In this document: one piece after another, positions 34,576 to 43,079 of the stretch | Layout of the letters: each line of letters begins with the position of its first letter | Position numbering within the stretch: the stretch's first letter is position 1 | NCBI RefSeq assembly: GCF_023702125.1 | Contig: NZ_CP098415.1 | Span: 2,666,001-2,730,000, forward strand | DNA from: Halorubrum hochsteinianum | Lineage (GTDB): Archaea > Halobacteriota > Halobacteria > Halobacteriales > Haloferacaceae | DNA length: 64,000 bases | Direction: 5' to 3' | Position numbers and translations under genes: made by a program | The notes under the pieces: generated by a model | Told to the model about the DNA's origin: nothing | Databases searched by the model: none | What the model saw: the letters and a program-made list of their open reading frames with translations, nothing else

Positions 34576-35049
34576 TCAGTCGTCGCCGACGGCGGCGATC
34601 GCCTCCCGGCCGAGGTCGACGACGTCCTCGGGGAGGTCGCTCGCCGCGAGTTCCGCCGGGGCGTACCAGCGCCAGCGCTCCGGGTCGACCTCGTCGTCGC
34701 CCTCGGGGGCTATCTCGCGGGAGTCGACGCGGGCGTAGTAGAGGTGGTCGACGTGCTGGTGCCCCACCGACCCGTCCTCGTGGACGTTGATGTCGTGGAG
34801 CATGAGGTGGGCCGGCTCCGGGAGTCCGCGCGTGTTCGGGCCCGTAACCGCCGACTCCGTCGCGACCAGTTCGGGCTCTAGCCCCGTCTCCTCGCGGACC
34901 TCGCGGCGCGCGGCCTCGTGCGGCAACTCGTCGCGGTCGACGTGGCCGCCGGGCGGCAGCCTGATTCCGAGCCGCTCGTGGTCGTGTAGGGCGGTCGCCC
35001 CGTCGTTGACGATGTACGTCGTCGCCGTGAAGTGGCGAGTCGTCTCCAT
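34576..35049 (-). CDS. NUDIX hydrolase
   Basis: A 157-residue NUDIX protein. The Nudix box is complete: G-x5-E-x7-REVREETGL in GGHVDRDELPHEAARREV and onwards (about residues 34-57). These enzymes cleave nucleoside diphosphates linked to another group; the substrate here is unknown. The start METTRHFTATTYIVN fits members with a short strand before the core. It lies on the same strand 94 bases after the TFB stop. Confidence 0.92.
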   Translation of the reverse strand: METTRHFTATTYIVNDGATALHDHERLGIRLPPGGHVDRDELPHEAARREVREETGLEPELVATESAVTGPNTRGLPEPAHLMLHDINVHEDGSVGHQHVDHLYYARVDSREIAPEGDDEVDPERWRWYAPAELAASDLPEDVVDLGREAIAAVGDD

Positions 35050-35143
35050 GGTTTCGGGTGGCGACCCGCCGCCTTCGCGGTTTCGGCTCGGGCGAAACGC
35101 GAGGGGGTGTCGAACGCGTCGAGAGAACGAGACGACGGAGCGG

Positions 35144-36118
35144 TCAGTTCAGCGCGACCGAGTCCTCGGCTTCGAGGAGCTCGTGGTACCGGTTGCGGAT
35201 GGTGACCTCGCTGATGTTCGCGACCTCGCTGACCTCGCTCTGGGTCACCTTCTCGTTGACGAGCAGCGAGGCGGCGTACACCGCGGCGGCGGCGAGGCCG
35301 ACCGGCGACTTGCCGGAGTGGATGCCCTGTTCCTTCGCGGTGTCGAGCAGGCTGCGGGCCCGGCGCTCGGCCTCGTCGGAGAGGCCCAGATCCGAGGCGA
35401 ACCGCGGGACGTAGCTCTCGGGGTCGGCGGGCTGGATCTCCAGTTTCAGCTCGCGGACGACGTAGCGGTAGGTCCGGGCGATCTCGTCCTTCTCCACCCG
35501 CGAGACGGCCGCGATCTCGTCGAGGCTGCGCGGCGTCCCCGCCTGCCGGGCGGCGGCGTACAGCGACGACGTCGAGACGCCCTCGATGGAGCGGCCGGGA
35601 AGCAGGTCCTCGTCGAGCGCGCGGCGGTAGATGACGCTCGCGGTCTCGCGGACGTTGTCGGGGAGGCCGAGGGCGCTGGCCATGCGGTCGATCTCGCCGA
35701 GCGCTTGCTTGAGGTTGCGCTCCTTGGAGTCGCGGGTGCGGAACCGCTCGTTCCACGTCCGCAGCCGCTGCATCTTCTCTCGCTGGCGGCTGGACAGCGA
35801 CTTGCCGTAGGCGTCCTTGTCCTGCCAGCCGATGTTCGTCGAGAGCCCTTTGTCGTGCATCATGTTCGTCGTCGGGGCTCCGACGCGCGACTTGTTGTCC
35901 TTCTCCTTGGAGTCGAACGCGCGCCACTCCGGCCCGCGGTCGATCTCGTCCTCCTCGACGACGAGCCCGCAGTCGACGCAGACGGTCTCGCCGTGTTCGG
36001 TGTCGGTCGCTAACTGTCCGCCGCACTCGGGACACCGAAGCTCCTCCTCTTCGGTCTCCGACTCGGTCTCGCTCTCGTCGACGTGCTCTGTCGTGTACGT
36101 TCGAAGGTTCTCGCTCAT
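35144..36118 (-). CDS. tfb: Transcription initiation factor IIB (TFB)
   Basis: A 324-residue archaeal TFB that bridges TBP at the promoter and RNA polymerase. The zinc ribbon is CPECGGQLATDTEHGETVCV followed by DCG (about 25-47). A B-finger/linker region (RGPEWRAFDSKEKDNKSRVG) and two cyclin repeats follow, with SLDEIAAVSRVEKDEIARTY (first) and VTQSEVSEVANISEVTIRNR (second) as helix-turn-helix parts. I use the ATG at 36118 (MSENLRTYTTEHV); in-frame upstream codons pass through the promoter. Haloarchaea carry several TFBs, so the paralogue number is not assigned. Confidence 0.95.
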   Translation of the reverse strand: MSENLRTYTTEHVDESETESETEEEELRCPECGGQLATDTEHGETVCVDCGLVVEEDEIDRGPEWRAFDSKEKDNKSRVGAPTTNMMHDKGLSTNIGWQDKDAYGKSLSSRQREKMQRLRTWNERFRTRDSKERNLKQALGEIDRMASALGLPDNVRETASVIYRRALDEDLLPGRSIEGVSTSSLYAAARQAGTPRSLDEIAAVSRVEKDEIARTYRYVVRELKLEIQPADPESYVPRFASDLGLSDEAERRARSLLDTAKEQGIHSGKSPVGLAAAAVYAASLLVNEKVTQSEVSEVANISEVTIRNRYHELLEAEDSVALN

Positions 36119-36198
36119 TGGTTTGGTACGTGGAGGGAACAACGGAACCGAGAGACGATTCTCGGTGTTTTCCTCACCCTCAGGTAAGTGACCCAAAT

Positions 36199-36237
36199 AG
36201 TTAAAAGTTCGCGTGTTTGGTGTGTCGAGAACACACC
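36199..36237 (-). promoter_or_regulatory. TFB promoter with an adjoining inverted repeat
   Basis: Read on the minus strand, cttttaac (36200-36207) is TATA-like. Directly upstream of it, GGTGTGT (36219-36225) and ACACACC (36231-36237) form an inverted repeat around CGAGA. From here to the ATG at 36118 about 60-80 bases remain, so this mRNA would have a leader, unlike many genes here. The dyad could be an upstream activator or repressor site. Confidence 0.5.
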
Positions 36238-36452
36238 CGAAAACGACGTGTAAAACCCTGTAAAAATCGGGTTTAGCGACGAGACGGACGGAAGAAATCC
36301 GAGAGCGAAACCGACGCGTTCCGAGCGGGGGTGTGGTATATAGTCGTTTCGCGGCGTCGGCGCGGTGTCCCGCCGGTCCGCCGCGGTCTCGCTCGCCCCC
36401 TCGAAGTTCCGCGAGGACAACCGCTTTGAGCGTCGCCCGAGCAGTATGGCTC
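36238..36452. other. Divergent intergenic region, no gene
   Basis: The rest of the 334-base gap between TFB and the M24 peptidase. It contains gtggtatatag (about 36331-36341), a TATA-like element on the plus strand that could serve the peptidase with a leader of roughly 90 bases. Confidence 0.4.
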
Positions 36453-37628
36453 ATGAACCGAACGCGGCTCGACGAGACGCTCTCCGATCTGGACGCCGAC
36501 GGCTACCTGCTCGACGCCTCGCAGGAGGACGCCAACCAGCTGTACCTCTCCGGGTTCACCGGCCCCGACCCGTTCCTCACGCTGTACGCCGACGGCGAGG
36601 TCCACGTCCTCGTCGGCGGGCTGGAGTACGGCCGTGCGAAGGACGAGGCGACGGCCGACACCGTGGAGCGCCACGCCGACTACGACTACGAGTACGGCGG
36701 CCGCGAGGAGCGCAACGACATGTACGCCGCGTTCGTCCGCGACAAGGGCGTCGAGTCCGTCTCGATGCCGCCCCGGGGGCCGGTCGGTACCGCGGACGCC
36801 CTCCGCGAGCGCGGCGTCGACGTGGCGGTCGACACCGACGACCGGCTCCAAGACGTCCGCGCGGTGAAGACCGACGAGGAGATCGACGCGATCCGCGAGG
36901 CGCAGAAGGCGAACGAGGCCGCGATGCGGGCCGCCGAGGACCTGATCGCCGGAGCCGACGTGGCGGGCGAAGGCGACGACGCGGAGGCGGGCGTCCTGCT
37001 CCGCGAGGGCGAGCCGCTCACCAGCGAGCGCGTGACCGAGGAGATAGAGGTGACGCTCCTGCGGCACGGCTGCGCGCTCGACGAGACGATCGTCGCCGGC
37101 GGCGCGCAGGCCGCGGACCCGCACGACCGCGGCTCCGGCCCGCTCCGGGCCGATGAGGCGATCATCGTCGACATCTTCCCGCGCTCGAAGGCGACGAAGT
37201 ATAACGCCGACATGACGCGGACGTTCTGCGTCGGCGAGCCGGACGAGACGCTCCGCGAGTGGTACGACCTCACCGAACGCGCGCTGGAGGCCGCGCTCGA
37301 CGCGGTCGAACCCGGCGCGACCGGCGCGGAGGTCCACGCCGCCGCCTGCGAGGTGTACGAGGAGGCGGGCGAGCCGACGTTCCGCACCGACCCCGAGACG
37401 GAGACCGGGTTCATCCACTCGACCGGTCACGGCATCGGCCTCGACGTCCACGAGTCGCCGCGGCTCGCGAGCGGCGGGGAGGAACTGGAGCCGGGCCACG
37501 TGATCACGGTCGAGCCCGGCCTCTACGACCCGGAGGTCGGCGGCGTCCGGATCGAGGACCTCGTCGTCGTCACCGAGGACGGGTACGAGAACCTCACCGA
37601 CTACCCGATTCGGTTCGCGGCCGAGTGA
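36453..37628 (+). CDS. M24 family aminopeptidase (Xaa-Pro type)
   Basis: A 391-residue creatinase/prolidase-family enzyme. The N-terminal domain (MNRTRLDETLSDLDADGYL) is the Pro-peptidase N-lobe. The C-terminal pita-bread domain holds the two-metal ligands: Asp in IIVDIFPRS, Asp in NADMTRTFCVG, His in HSTGHGIGLDVHESP, Glu in ITVEPGLYD and Glu in GVRIEDLVVVTEDGYENL. It probably removes N-terminal residues before proline. The ATG at 36453 precedes a normal N-lobe; further in-frame codons upstream lack homology. The next gene (MFS) is 99 bases downstream. Confidence 0.93.
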   Translation: MNRTRLDETLSDLDADGYLLDASQEDANQLYLSGFTGPDPFLTLYADGEVHVLVGGLEYGRAKDEATADTVERHADYDYEYGGREERNDMYAAFVRDKGVESVSMPPRGPVGTADALRERGVDVAVDTDDRLQDVRAVKTDEEIDAIREAQKANEAAMRAAEDLIAGADVAGEGDDAEAGVLLREGEPLTSERVTEEIEVTLLRHGCALDETIVAGGAQAADPHDRGSGPLRADEAIIVDIFPRSKATKYNADMTRTFCVGEPDETLREWYDLTERALEAALDAVEPGATGAEVHAAACEVYEEAGEPTFRTDPETETGFIHSTGHGIGLDVHESPRLASGGEELEPGHVITVEPGLYDPEVGGVRIEDLVVVTEDGYENLTDYPIRFAAE

Positions 37629-37727
37629 CTCCCGGCGGCGGGCCGGAGCCGCGACGGCCGCCCCGCCACACCCGGCCCGTCTGACCGCGATCGGAAGCCG
37701 CTTTGACCCGCGTCGGGTACGTCGACC

Positions 37728-38912
37728 GTGAACTGGCGGTACGAACACACGGCGCTCGCGCTCTGTACGCTCGCGTTCACCGGGACGATGGTGGCGCGGC
37801 TGGTCGTCAGCCCGCTCGTCCCGCAGATCACGGCGCAGTTCGGCGTGACCAACGGCACCGTCGGGCTGGCGCTCAGCGGGATGTGGCTCACCTACGCGCT
37901 GGCGCAGTTCCCCTCCGGCGTCCTCGGCGACCGCTACGGCGAGCGCCGCGTGATCCTCACCGCTGTCGGTGCCACCGCGGTCGCGTCGGTGCTCCTCGCG
38001 GCGTCGCCGTCGATGCTCGCGTTCGCGCTGTTCGCGGCCATGCTCGGCGTGGGGGCAGGGCTCCACTACTCGGTCGCGACGACGTTCCTGACGCGGCAGT
38101 TCGCCGACACCGGCCGCGCCGTCGGCGTCCACGTCGCCGGGGGGCCGCTCGCGGGCTTGGCGGCACCGCCGGCCGCCGCGCTCGTCGGGTCGCGCTACGG
38201 CTGGCGCGCCGGCGTCCTCCTCGGGGCGGCCGTCGCGGTCCCCGTGTTCGCGCTGTTCGCGTGGCGGGTCCGCCCGACGGAACCGCTCCGCCCGGACCAG
38301 CCGATGGGCGAGCGGTTCGCGCTCGGCCCGCTCGTCGAACTGCTCTCGCGGCCGGGGATACTGTACACGACCGCGCTGGCGACGATGGGCGCGTTCGCGT
38401 GGCAGGCGACAGCCTCCTTCCTCCCCACATTCCTGGAGGTCGACACCGGGCTGTCGACCGCGCTGTCGGCGCTGCTGTTCTCGGTGTACTTCCTCGTCCA
38501 CGGCGGCACCCAGCCGGTGACCGGCTCCGTCTCCGACCGGATCGGCCGCGACGCCACCGCGATGGTGACGATGGCCGCGGGCGTCGTCGGCTACGGGACC
38601 CTCGTCGCGGCCGCCACGCTCGACCTGGGACTGCCCGTCACCGTCGCCGGCGTCGGCTTCGTCGGCCTCGCGATGTCGTGGGGCGCACCGGTCCAGTCGC
38701 GGTTCATGGACCTGCTCTCCGACGAGGAGCGCGGGGCCGGGTTCGGGCTCGTCCGGACCGCCTACATGGTCACGGGCGCGTCCGGCAGCGTCGTCGTCGG
38801 GAGCGTCTCCGACGCGGCCGGGTGGCCGGTCGCGTTCGCGCTGCTCGCCGCCGTGATGGCGCTCGGGCTGGCGACGCTGTCGGCGAACCGGCTGCTCGGA
38901 CTGGGGTACTGA
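37728..38912 (+). CDS. MFS transporter
   Basis: A 394-residue protein with twelve hydrophobic helices and the loop 2-3 motif GVLGDRYGERRVI (residues about 64-76), the mark of the major facilitator superfamily. The second half carries SVSDRIGRDATA in the corresponding loop. A GTG start at 37728 places MNWRYEHTALAL directly before helix 1. Substrate unknown; drug or small-metabolite export is common for this type. Confidence 0.9.
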   Translation: MNWRYEHTALALCTLAFTGTMVARLVVSPLVPQITAQFGVTNGTVGLALSGMWLTYALAQFPSGVLGDRYGERRVILTAVGATAVASVLLAASPSMLAFALFAAMLGVGAGLHYSVATTFLTRQFADTGRAVGVHVAGGPLAGLAAPPAAALVGSRYGWRAGVLLGAAVAVPVFALFAWRVRPTEPLRPDQPMGERFALGPLVELLSRPGILYTTALATMGAFAWQATASFLPTFLEVDTGLSTALSALLFSVYFLVHGGTQPVTGSVSDRIGRDATAMVTMAAGVVGYGTLVAAATLDLGLPVTVAGVGFVGLAMSWGAPVQSRFMDLLSDEERGAGFGLVRTAYMVTGASGSVVVGSVSDAAGWPVAFALLAAVMALGLATLSANRLLGLGY

Positions 38913-38949
38913 GTCGGACGGTCGGGAGAACGAGGTCGGCGCGCGAGCC

Positions 38950-39186
38950 TCAGAGCCGGTCGTCTTCGAGGCTACCGGGGTCTTCGGCGGTGTCGAACAT
39001 GTTGTTCTCGGCACCGTCGAGCATCTCGTCGCGGCGCTCGTCGTCCACGACGCTCACGTTGTACGCCTCGATGCCGGACGCGATGAGGTCTTCGGCGGCC
39101 TGCTCCTCCGAGACGAACTCCTGTTCCGCCAGCTGCTGGAACTCCGCGTACACGTCGTCCGAGAGATTCAGTTCGAAAGTGGGCAT
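38950..39186 (-). CDS. Small acidic ribbon-helix-helix-like protein
   Basis: A 78-residue protein starting MPTFELNLSDDVYAEFQQLA, in which one beta strand and a helix match the opening of CopG-type ribbon-helix-helix proteins, followed by an acidic C-terminal tail (NNMFDTAEDPGSLEDDRL). I think it is a conserved haloarchaeal family, with DNA binding only inferred. A TATA-like ttttaaatt (39209-39217, minus strand) is about 25-30 bases upstream, so the transcript is leaderless. It is the last clearly intact core gene before the accessory region. Confidence 0.72.
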   Translation of the reverse strand: MPTFELNLSDDVYAEFQQLAEQEFVSEEQAAEDLIASGIEAYNVSVVDDERRDEMLDGAENNMFDTAEDPGSLEDDRL

Positions 39187-39294
39187 ACCCCCCGTTCCGA
39201 CCGGACGCTTTTAAATTGTTCCCTCGTCGCGGCCGACGCTGCCCCGAAGACGTTCGGGGTCAGGGGTACCCGGCCGGGACGACGACTCGTATCC

Positions 39295-39892
39295 ATGCCC
39301 AGTTTCCCGTCCCCCTTCGGCTCCGACGACGACGGCCTGTTCGACGGCTACGACGAGTTCGTGGCCGGGAGCCCCCCGTGACCAGGGATATTCCTCGACG
39401 GCCACGACGTCCTCACGGGCGCGGACCACCTCGCGTTCCATCGGCTCACCCGCGACTGCTTCGAGGAGTGAAAGTGTACGACATGACGTTCGACTGCAAC
39501 CTCGCACGGTTGAACCTCGACACGCGCCACGAGGACGCCGGGTTCCGCTACGCCGTCGAGCGGGGCGACGCGCCGGACACCGCAGACGCCGTCGCGGCCG
39601 AAGACGCCGCCGTCGGCGCTGACCGCGTCCTCCGCGCGGAGTCCACGCCGACGACGGCGTTCTGCCCCCAGACGCACACGCTGACCGTCGGCGCGTTCCG
39701 GGCGTGGAACGGCCTCGCCGACCGCCACGAGTACGACCTCGCCGGGTCCGCGCGGCCCCGATGTACAACCAGAGCAAGGCGGTGAACGACCGGCTCGCCG
39801 AACTGGAGGCGAGCTACCTCGAAACGGAAGCTGTTGCGGTCGAATCGAACGAAGGCGTCGAGGCCGGGCCGACTGTACCGACGGAGCGATAG
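39295..39892 (+). pseudogene. Decayed conserved haloarchaeal gene
   Basis: One ancestral protein seems spread over three frames. Frame A (39295-39471) reads MPSFPSPFGSDDDGLF and, after an in-frame TGA at 39379-39381, GIFLDGHDVLTGADHLAFHR. Frame B (about 39472-39737) continues VYDMTFDCNLARLNLDTR up to AWNGLADRHEYDL. Frame C resumes RVRAAPMYNQSKAVNDRL and stops at 39892. The breaks lie near 39470 and near 39735. The joined text reads as one protein of about 190 residues whose function I do not know. It cannot be translated whole, so it is a pseudogene at the edge of the accessory region. Confidence 0.65.
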
Positions 39893-39986
39893 GGACGCGG
39901 AGCAGTTCGACGGGTGCGCCGTTGCGACGATCCACGACGATCCAAGTTGTTCCGGCCCTTCGACGGCGGGAAACAGTGACCGGCAG

Positions 39987-40595
39987 CTATGACGAGAACA
40001 TATCGTCGTCGTCGGCCCGCGAGTCGAGGTTTCGCGCAATCGTCTCCACGACGAGTTCTGTCTCTCGTGGCGAGAGTTCCGCGGTGACGTCGCCCAGTTC
40101 GGCACTGGTCTCGGTCGTCTCCTCGACGAACTCGGCGAAGTCCTCCCTGTCGTCGAGCGCGGTCGGGTCCTTCTCGCGCTCGATGGCCGCCTGTTTCACC
40201 GAGCGCGTGATGTACTCCCTGACTTCGTTGTCGAGGGAGCCAAGTGTCACGAGCCGCTCCACCAACCGACTGAGTTCCGACATGTCGGTCGGCTTGTTCA
40301 GGTAATCGTCGAAGCCGATCTCTAGAATATCCCAGTCTGGTGCGACCGCGGTAAGCATCGCCACCGGCTGGTCGTGACCGTCGTCGCGGAGTCGTTCAAG
40401 AACCTCACGGCCCGATAACCCGGGCATTTTCCTGTCGAGTAACACCACATCGGCCTCGTCATCGAACTCGTCGAGCGCTTCCTCGCCCGAGTTCGCCACG
40501 CTGACGGCGTACTCGTCTTCGAGTGCCGTAGCGTACATGCTGGCTAATCGCTCCTCGTCTTCCACTATCAGAACTGTTTCTTGCTCACTTGTCAT
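39987..40595 (-). CDS. Response regulator with HalX domain
   Basis: A 202-residue two-domain protein. The receiver (residues 5-120) has the acidic pair VEDEERLA, the phospho-acceptor Asp in VVLLDRKMPGLSG (about residue 53) and the conserved Lys in YLNKPTDM. The HalX domain follows (SLDNEVREYITRSVKQAAIE to LVVETIARNLDS). HalX regulators have no DNA-binding domain of a standard type; the output is unknown. It is the last gene of the minus-strand unit kinase, CBS protein, regulator. Its cognate kinase is the one interrupted by the island, so its phosphorylation may be lost. Confidence 0.9.
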   Translation of the reverse strand: MTSEQETVLIVEDEERLASMYATALEDEYAVSVANSGEEALDEFDDEADVVLLDRKMPGLSGREVLERLRDDGHDQPVAMLTAVAPDWDILEIGFDDYLNKPTDMSELSRLVERLVTLGSLDNEVREYITRSVKQAAIEREKDPTALDDREDFAEFVEETTETSAELGDVTAELSPRETELVVETIARNLDSRADDDDMFSS

Positions 40596-40621
40596 GACAA
40601 TCTCCGTTGTTGGTGATTTCA

Positions 40622-41047
40622 CTACGCATCGGTCCACTCACTCCGCCTGTCGTCCCGCCGTAGCGTATCGCTGGTGATGTTCGAAACGTTGTCGATGATG
40701 TCGTCTTTGGTGAGTATCCCGAGCACCTCCATCTCGTCGACGACCGGCAGACACGACACCTCGGAGTTCTGTATGCGCCCGACGGCGAGCAGCGCAGTGG
40801 TGTTCGGCTCTATCATCGCCTCGAACCCCCGATCGAACCCGGACACTGGGATTTCGCTGAGCGGGGAGTCCGTCTGGTAACACGCGTGGAGAACCTTCCT
40901 CCGAGTGATGATGGCCGAGGGAGTTTCCCCCTCCTCGACGACGACGTGATTGACATCGTCGCGAAGCATGGCGCGGACGGCCCGGTCGAGCGTCTCGTTC
41001 CGCTCGACGGCAGCGAAGTCCTCCGTCATTATCTCTTTTATCAACAT
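40622..41047 (-). CDS. Two-CBS-domain protein
   Basis: A 141-residue protein made of two CBS motifs: MLIKEIMTEDFAAVERNET to NHVVVEEGETPSAIITRRKV, and SGFDRGFEAMIEPN to LPVVDEMEVLGILTKDDIID. Such pairs bind adenine nucleotides and act as sensors. It starts four bases after the stop of the interrupted kinase and ends 26 bases before the HalX regulator, so the three genes form one signalling unit. With the kinase cut, this gene may depend on read-through from the IS or a weak internal promoter. Confidence 0.92.
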   Translation of the reverse strand: MLIKEIMTEDFAAVERNETLDRAVRAMLRDDVNHVVVEEGETPSAIITRRKVLHACYQTDSPLSEIPVSGFDRGFEAMIEPNTTALLAVGRIQNSEVSCLPVVDEMEVLGILTKDDIIDNVSNITSDTLRRDDRRSEWTDA

Positions 41048-41051
41048 GGGA

Positions 41052-41352
41052 TCAATTCAGTGAGGCGTCCGGCTCGGCCGTCGGGAACACGAGTCTGACC
41101 ACGGATCCGCGGGGTTCGTTCTCCGCAAACTCGAGACCGCCGCCGGAGTTCGTGACGACCCAGTTGACGAACCAGAGACCGAAGCCACTGAGATGTTGTA
41201 GCTGATCTTCCTGATCCGCTCTGAGAACGTCGATCTCTTCCTGTGGAACCCCGGGGCCGTTGTCGGCGACGCAGAGTGCTACCTCGTCTCTGTCCGTCCT
41301 CCGTTCGAGAGTTACCTCGATTCGGGGCGTCTCGGCGTCGTTGTGTTCGATC
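41052..41352 (-). pseudogene. Histidine kinase, C-terminal half (cut by IS)
   Basis: On the minus strand this piece reads EHNDAETPRIEVTLERR, then VADNGPGVPQEEIDVL (G1 box), GFGLWFVNWVVTNSGGGL (G2 box) and stops after AEPDASLN at 41052-41054. It lacks the H-box and N box. Its first bases, at 41345-41352, are the 8-base target duplication. The missing N-terminal half is at 63528-63999 and joins in frame (NAIE|HND). It directly precedes the CBS gene. Confidence 0.9.
41345..41352. repeat. Target-site duplication, left copy
   Basis: GTTCGATC lies directly before the left IS end and is repeated directly after the right IS end at 63528-63535. An 8-base duplication fits IS5-type (ISH1-like) insertion. 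Confidence 0.85.
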
Positions 41353-42292
41353 GGCTGTGTTGAATCGCTGTAAGGCGTAGAGATTCACTGTTTGACGAAG
41401 CGCTTGATGTTGTAGACCATACACATCAGAGCGATCTCGCGGAACTCACGGAACCAGGACCGCGCTCGCACGGCGAAGCCGAGCGAGCGCTTCACAGCCG
41501 AGTTCACGGTTTCGGTCATAGAGCGCTGATTGTAGCGATTATCGTCGATTCTGGCGTTGTGTGCGTGGTCGTACGGCGCGAAGATGCGGTGCTTGATCAG
41601 CGGTCTGATCCCAAGATCGCGTAATCCTTCGCGGAGCGATTTCTTGTCGTAGCCCTTATCGGCCGCAAGAGACCGCAGATCGCCCGCGTTCCGGCGGGCG
41701 ATCTGCTCAGCGAGATCTGCGTCACTTCCTTCTCGGTTCGTCGAGCAGTGAACGTCAAGGACAGCTTGCGACGCTGTATCGACGAGTTTCGTGACTTTCA
41801 GCTTTTGAACGCGGTAGCTGATTCGCTGGCAGTAGTGGCGGCTGGCTGGTGAGCGGTCGTAGAATGTGGCGTCGATCGCGGCGTGTTCGGAGAGATCGTG
41901 CAGCTGCGCCGACTGGCGCAGCAGCACTCGACAAACACTCATACTGATCCGGTCGAACGCCTTACACAACGTGGACGGCGCAGGGAGATCGGCCGCGCTA
42001 AGGCCGATCTCCCCGGTTATTTGTGGCATCTCTTTGAGCAGGCCGATCGTCATGCGGTACGATGTATCGAGGTAAATTCGCAGACAGTGGAGGGAAACGA
42101 GTGCGTAGTCGGCGAATCCGCCGCCGCCTTCCGGGGCGGCGGATTCGCCTCCATCGCCAGTAACTCTTTGAGCAACCGGCACAACCTCCCCGATGAAGCG
42201 GGAGATTTGTGTCATAGGCAACCGAATCTTCCCGCTTCAACGCCTTTGATTTAGCGACCTACCCTGCCGCCGTATGGCGATTCAACACAGCC
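41353..42292 (-). mobile_element. IS5-family element, left copy
   Basis: A 940-bp insertion sequence with terminal inverted repeats GGCTGTGTTGAATCGC at 41353 and its complement ending at 42292. It carries one transposase gene on the minus strand. The copy at 62588-63527 encodes the same protein without any change. Confidence 0.92.
41385..42221 (-). CDS. IS5-family DDE transposase, left copy
   Basis: A 278-residue transposase. The N-terminal part (MPMTQISRFIGEVVPVAQRV) includes a helix-rich DNA-binding region. The catalytic core has the first Asp in AAIDATFYDRSP, the second in LAADKGYDKKSL, and the last Glu in RSMTETVNSAVKRSLG, in the DDE order and with the IS5-type Y-x2-R-x6-K-like ending (VYNIKRFVKQ). 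It looks intact and the element may be active. The family is firm; the exact ISH name is not assigned. Confidence 0.93.
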   Translation of the reverse strand: MPMTQISRFIGEVVPVAQRVTGDGGESAAPEGGGGFADYALVSLHCLRIYLDTSYRMTIGLLKEMPQITGEIGLSAADLPAPSTLCKAFDRISMSVCRVLLRQSAQLHDLSEHAAIDATFYDRSPASRHYCQRISYRVQKLKVTKLVDTASQAVLDVHCSTNREGSDADLAEQIARRNAGDLRSLAADKGYDKKSLREGLRDLGIRPLIKHRIFAPYDHAHNARIDDNRYNQRSMTETVNSAVKRSLGFAVRARSWFREFREIALMCMVYNIKRFVKQ

Positions 42293-42295
42293 GTT

Positions 42296-42313
42296 TGAGG
42301 GTTTTAACAGAGC
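42296..42313 (-). repeat. Possible end of a second, related IS
   Basis: Read on the minus strand, GGCTCTGTTAAAACCCTC resembles the ends of the flanking IS (GGCTGTGTTGAATCGC) and sits next to it. It may be the terminal repeat of the element whose transposase tail remains at 62392-62583. Confidence 0.4.
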
Positions 42314-42348
42314 CAGAAGACTCGTTCGATTTTGAGGAGTTCCTCCGG

Positions 42349-42522
42349 CTACGCTGCGCGTTTCAGCACTTGCGGAGTCATAACGACTGCCATGACAGCA
42401 AGACCAAGTGCGAACAGGCGCGGGACTCCAGTAAAGAAGGTGACCCCGATTACTGCGACAATCGCTGCCTGTGTGAGTGCAATGCCGTAGCGGACTACTG
42501 GTCGCCCAAGGATGGAGGACAT
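42349..42522 (-). CDS. 57-residue membrane protein
   Basis: A short gene with ATG at 42522 and stop at 42349-42351. The product starts MSSILGRPVVRYGIAL and has two hydrophobic helices (about 12-30 and 35-50), ending QVLKRAA. It resembles the 74-residue protein at 52318 (KRPVVRWGIAGVYLA ... PSALKD), both in the R-P-V-V-R-[YW]-G-I-A start and in layout. AT-rich sequence with attaataac upstream may serve as promoter. The family is unknown; similarity to a second island gene makes it credible despite its size. Confidence 0.6.
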   Translation of the reverse strand: MSSILGRPVVRYGIALTQAAIVAVIGVTFFTGVPRLFALGLAVMAVVMTPQVLKRAA

Positions 42523-42786
42523 CAACCTGAATTGTAATTACTTAGTTATTAATACCTTCTCTGTGTCTCTCGCGATGAAATTTATCACATACAGGTGCTG
42601 CCGGCATGATGAGATCGTCTATATACCGATTCCCGAGTCTGCCCAATATTTTCGATGACTGAATATGTGCGTTGTATCTTGTACAGTGATCTAAACATCA
42701 TACGCAGCTGATAGCCATTCCAGCAGTCAACACGTGACTCTATTACTGGCCTAGTTCAGGATGAGTCGGACCGCTCAGTGACAGTT
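42523..42786. other. AT-rich intergenic region, no gene
   Basis: About 260 AT-rich bases between the small membrane gene and a kinase remnant. I see stop codons in all frames and no structured repeat. Confidence 0.5.
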
Positions 42787-42985
42787 TATTGCGGTCGAGG
42801 ACAACGGTCCGGGGATCCCGCCCAACGAGCTGACGCTGCTCGAACCCGGCCAAGAGGACGTGCTCAATTACGGGAGCGGCATCGGCCTCTGGATCGTCAC
42901 CATGGTGATCGACGAGATCGACGGAGCGCTCCGATACGACGCCGGTGACGACGGGACGAGGATCACGCTTCGGATCGAGGGCTAA
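42787..42985 (+). pseudogene. Histidine kinase C-terminal remnant
   Basis: The plus strand reads FIAVEDNGPGIPPNELTL, then NYGSGIGLWIVTMVIDEI and stops at 42983-42985. This is the G1 and G2 part of a HATPase_c domain, without the N box, H-box or a start. The left border is abrupt against AT-rich DNA. It is a different kinase from the one split by the island. Confidence 0.75.
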
Positions 42986-43079
42986 CCCTCACGTTCTAGA
43001 CGCGTCGCGTCGTCCCCACCGTCTCAGACCCAGAAACTGGACTCCAGTGTATATGATCCAGCGGTTCGGACAGTCACGT

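Noticed and set aside
41353-42292. Classic composite transposon as the only explanation of the island
   Set aside because: The flank duplication fits it, but the inner flanks both look like pieces of one older IS, so integration of a circle through an existing IS explains the structure at least as well; I kept both.
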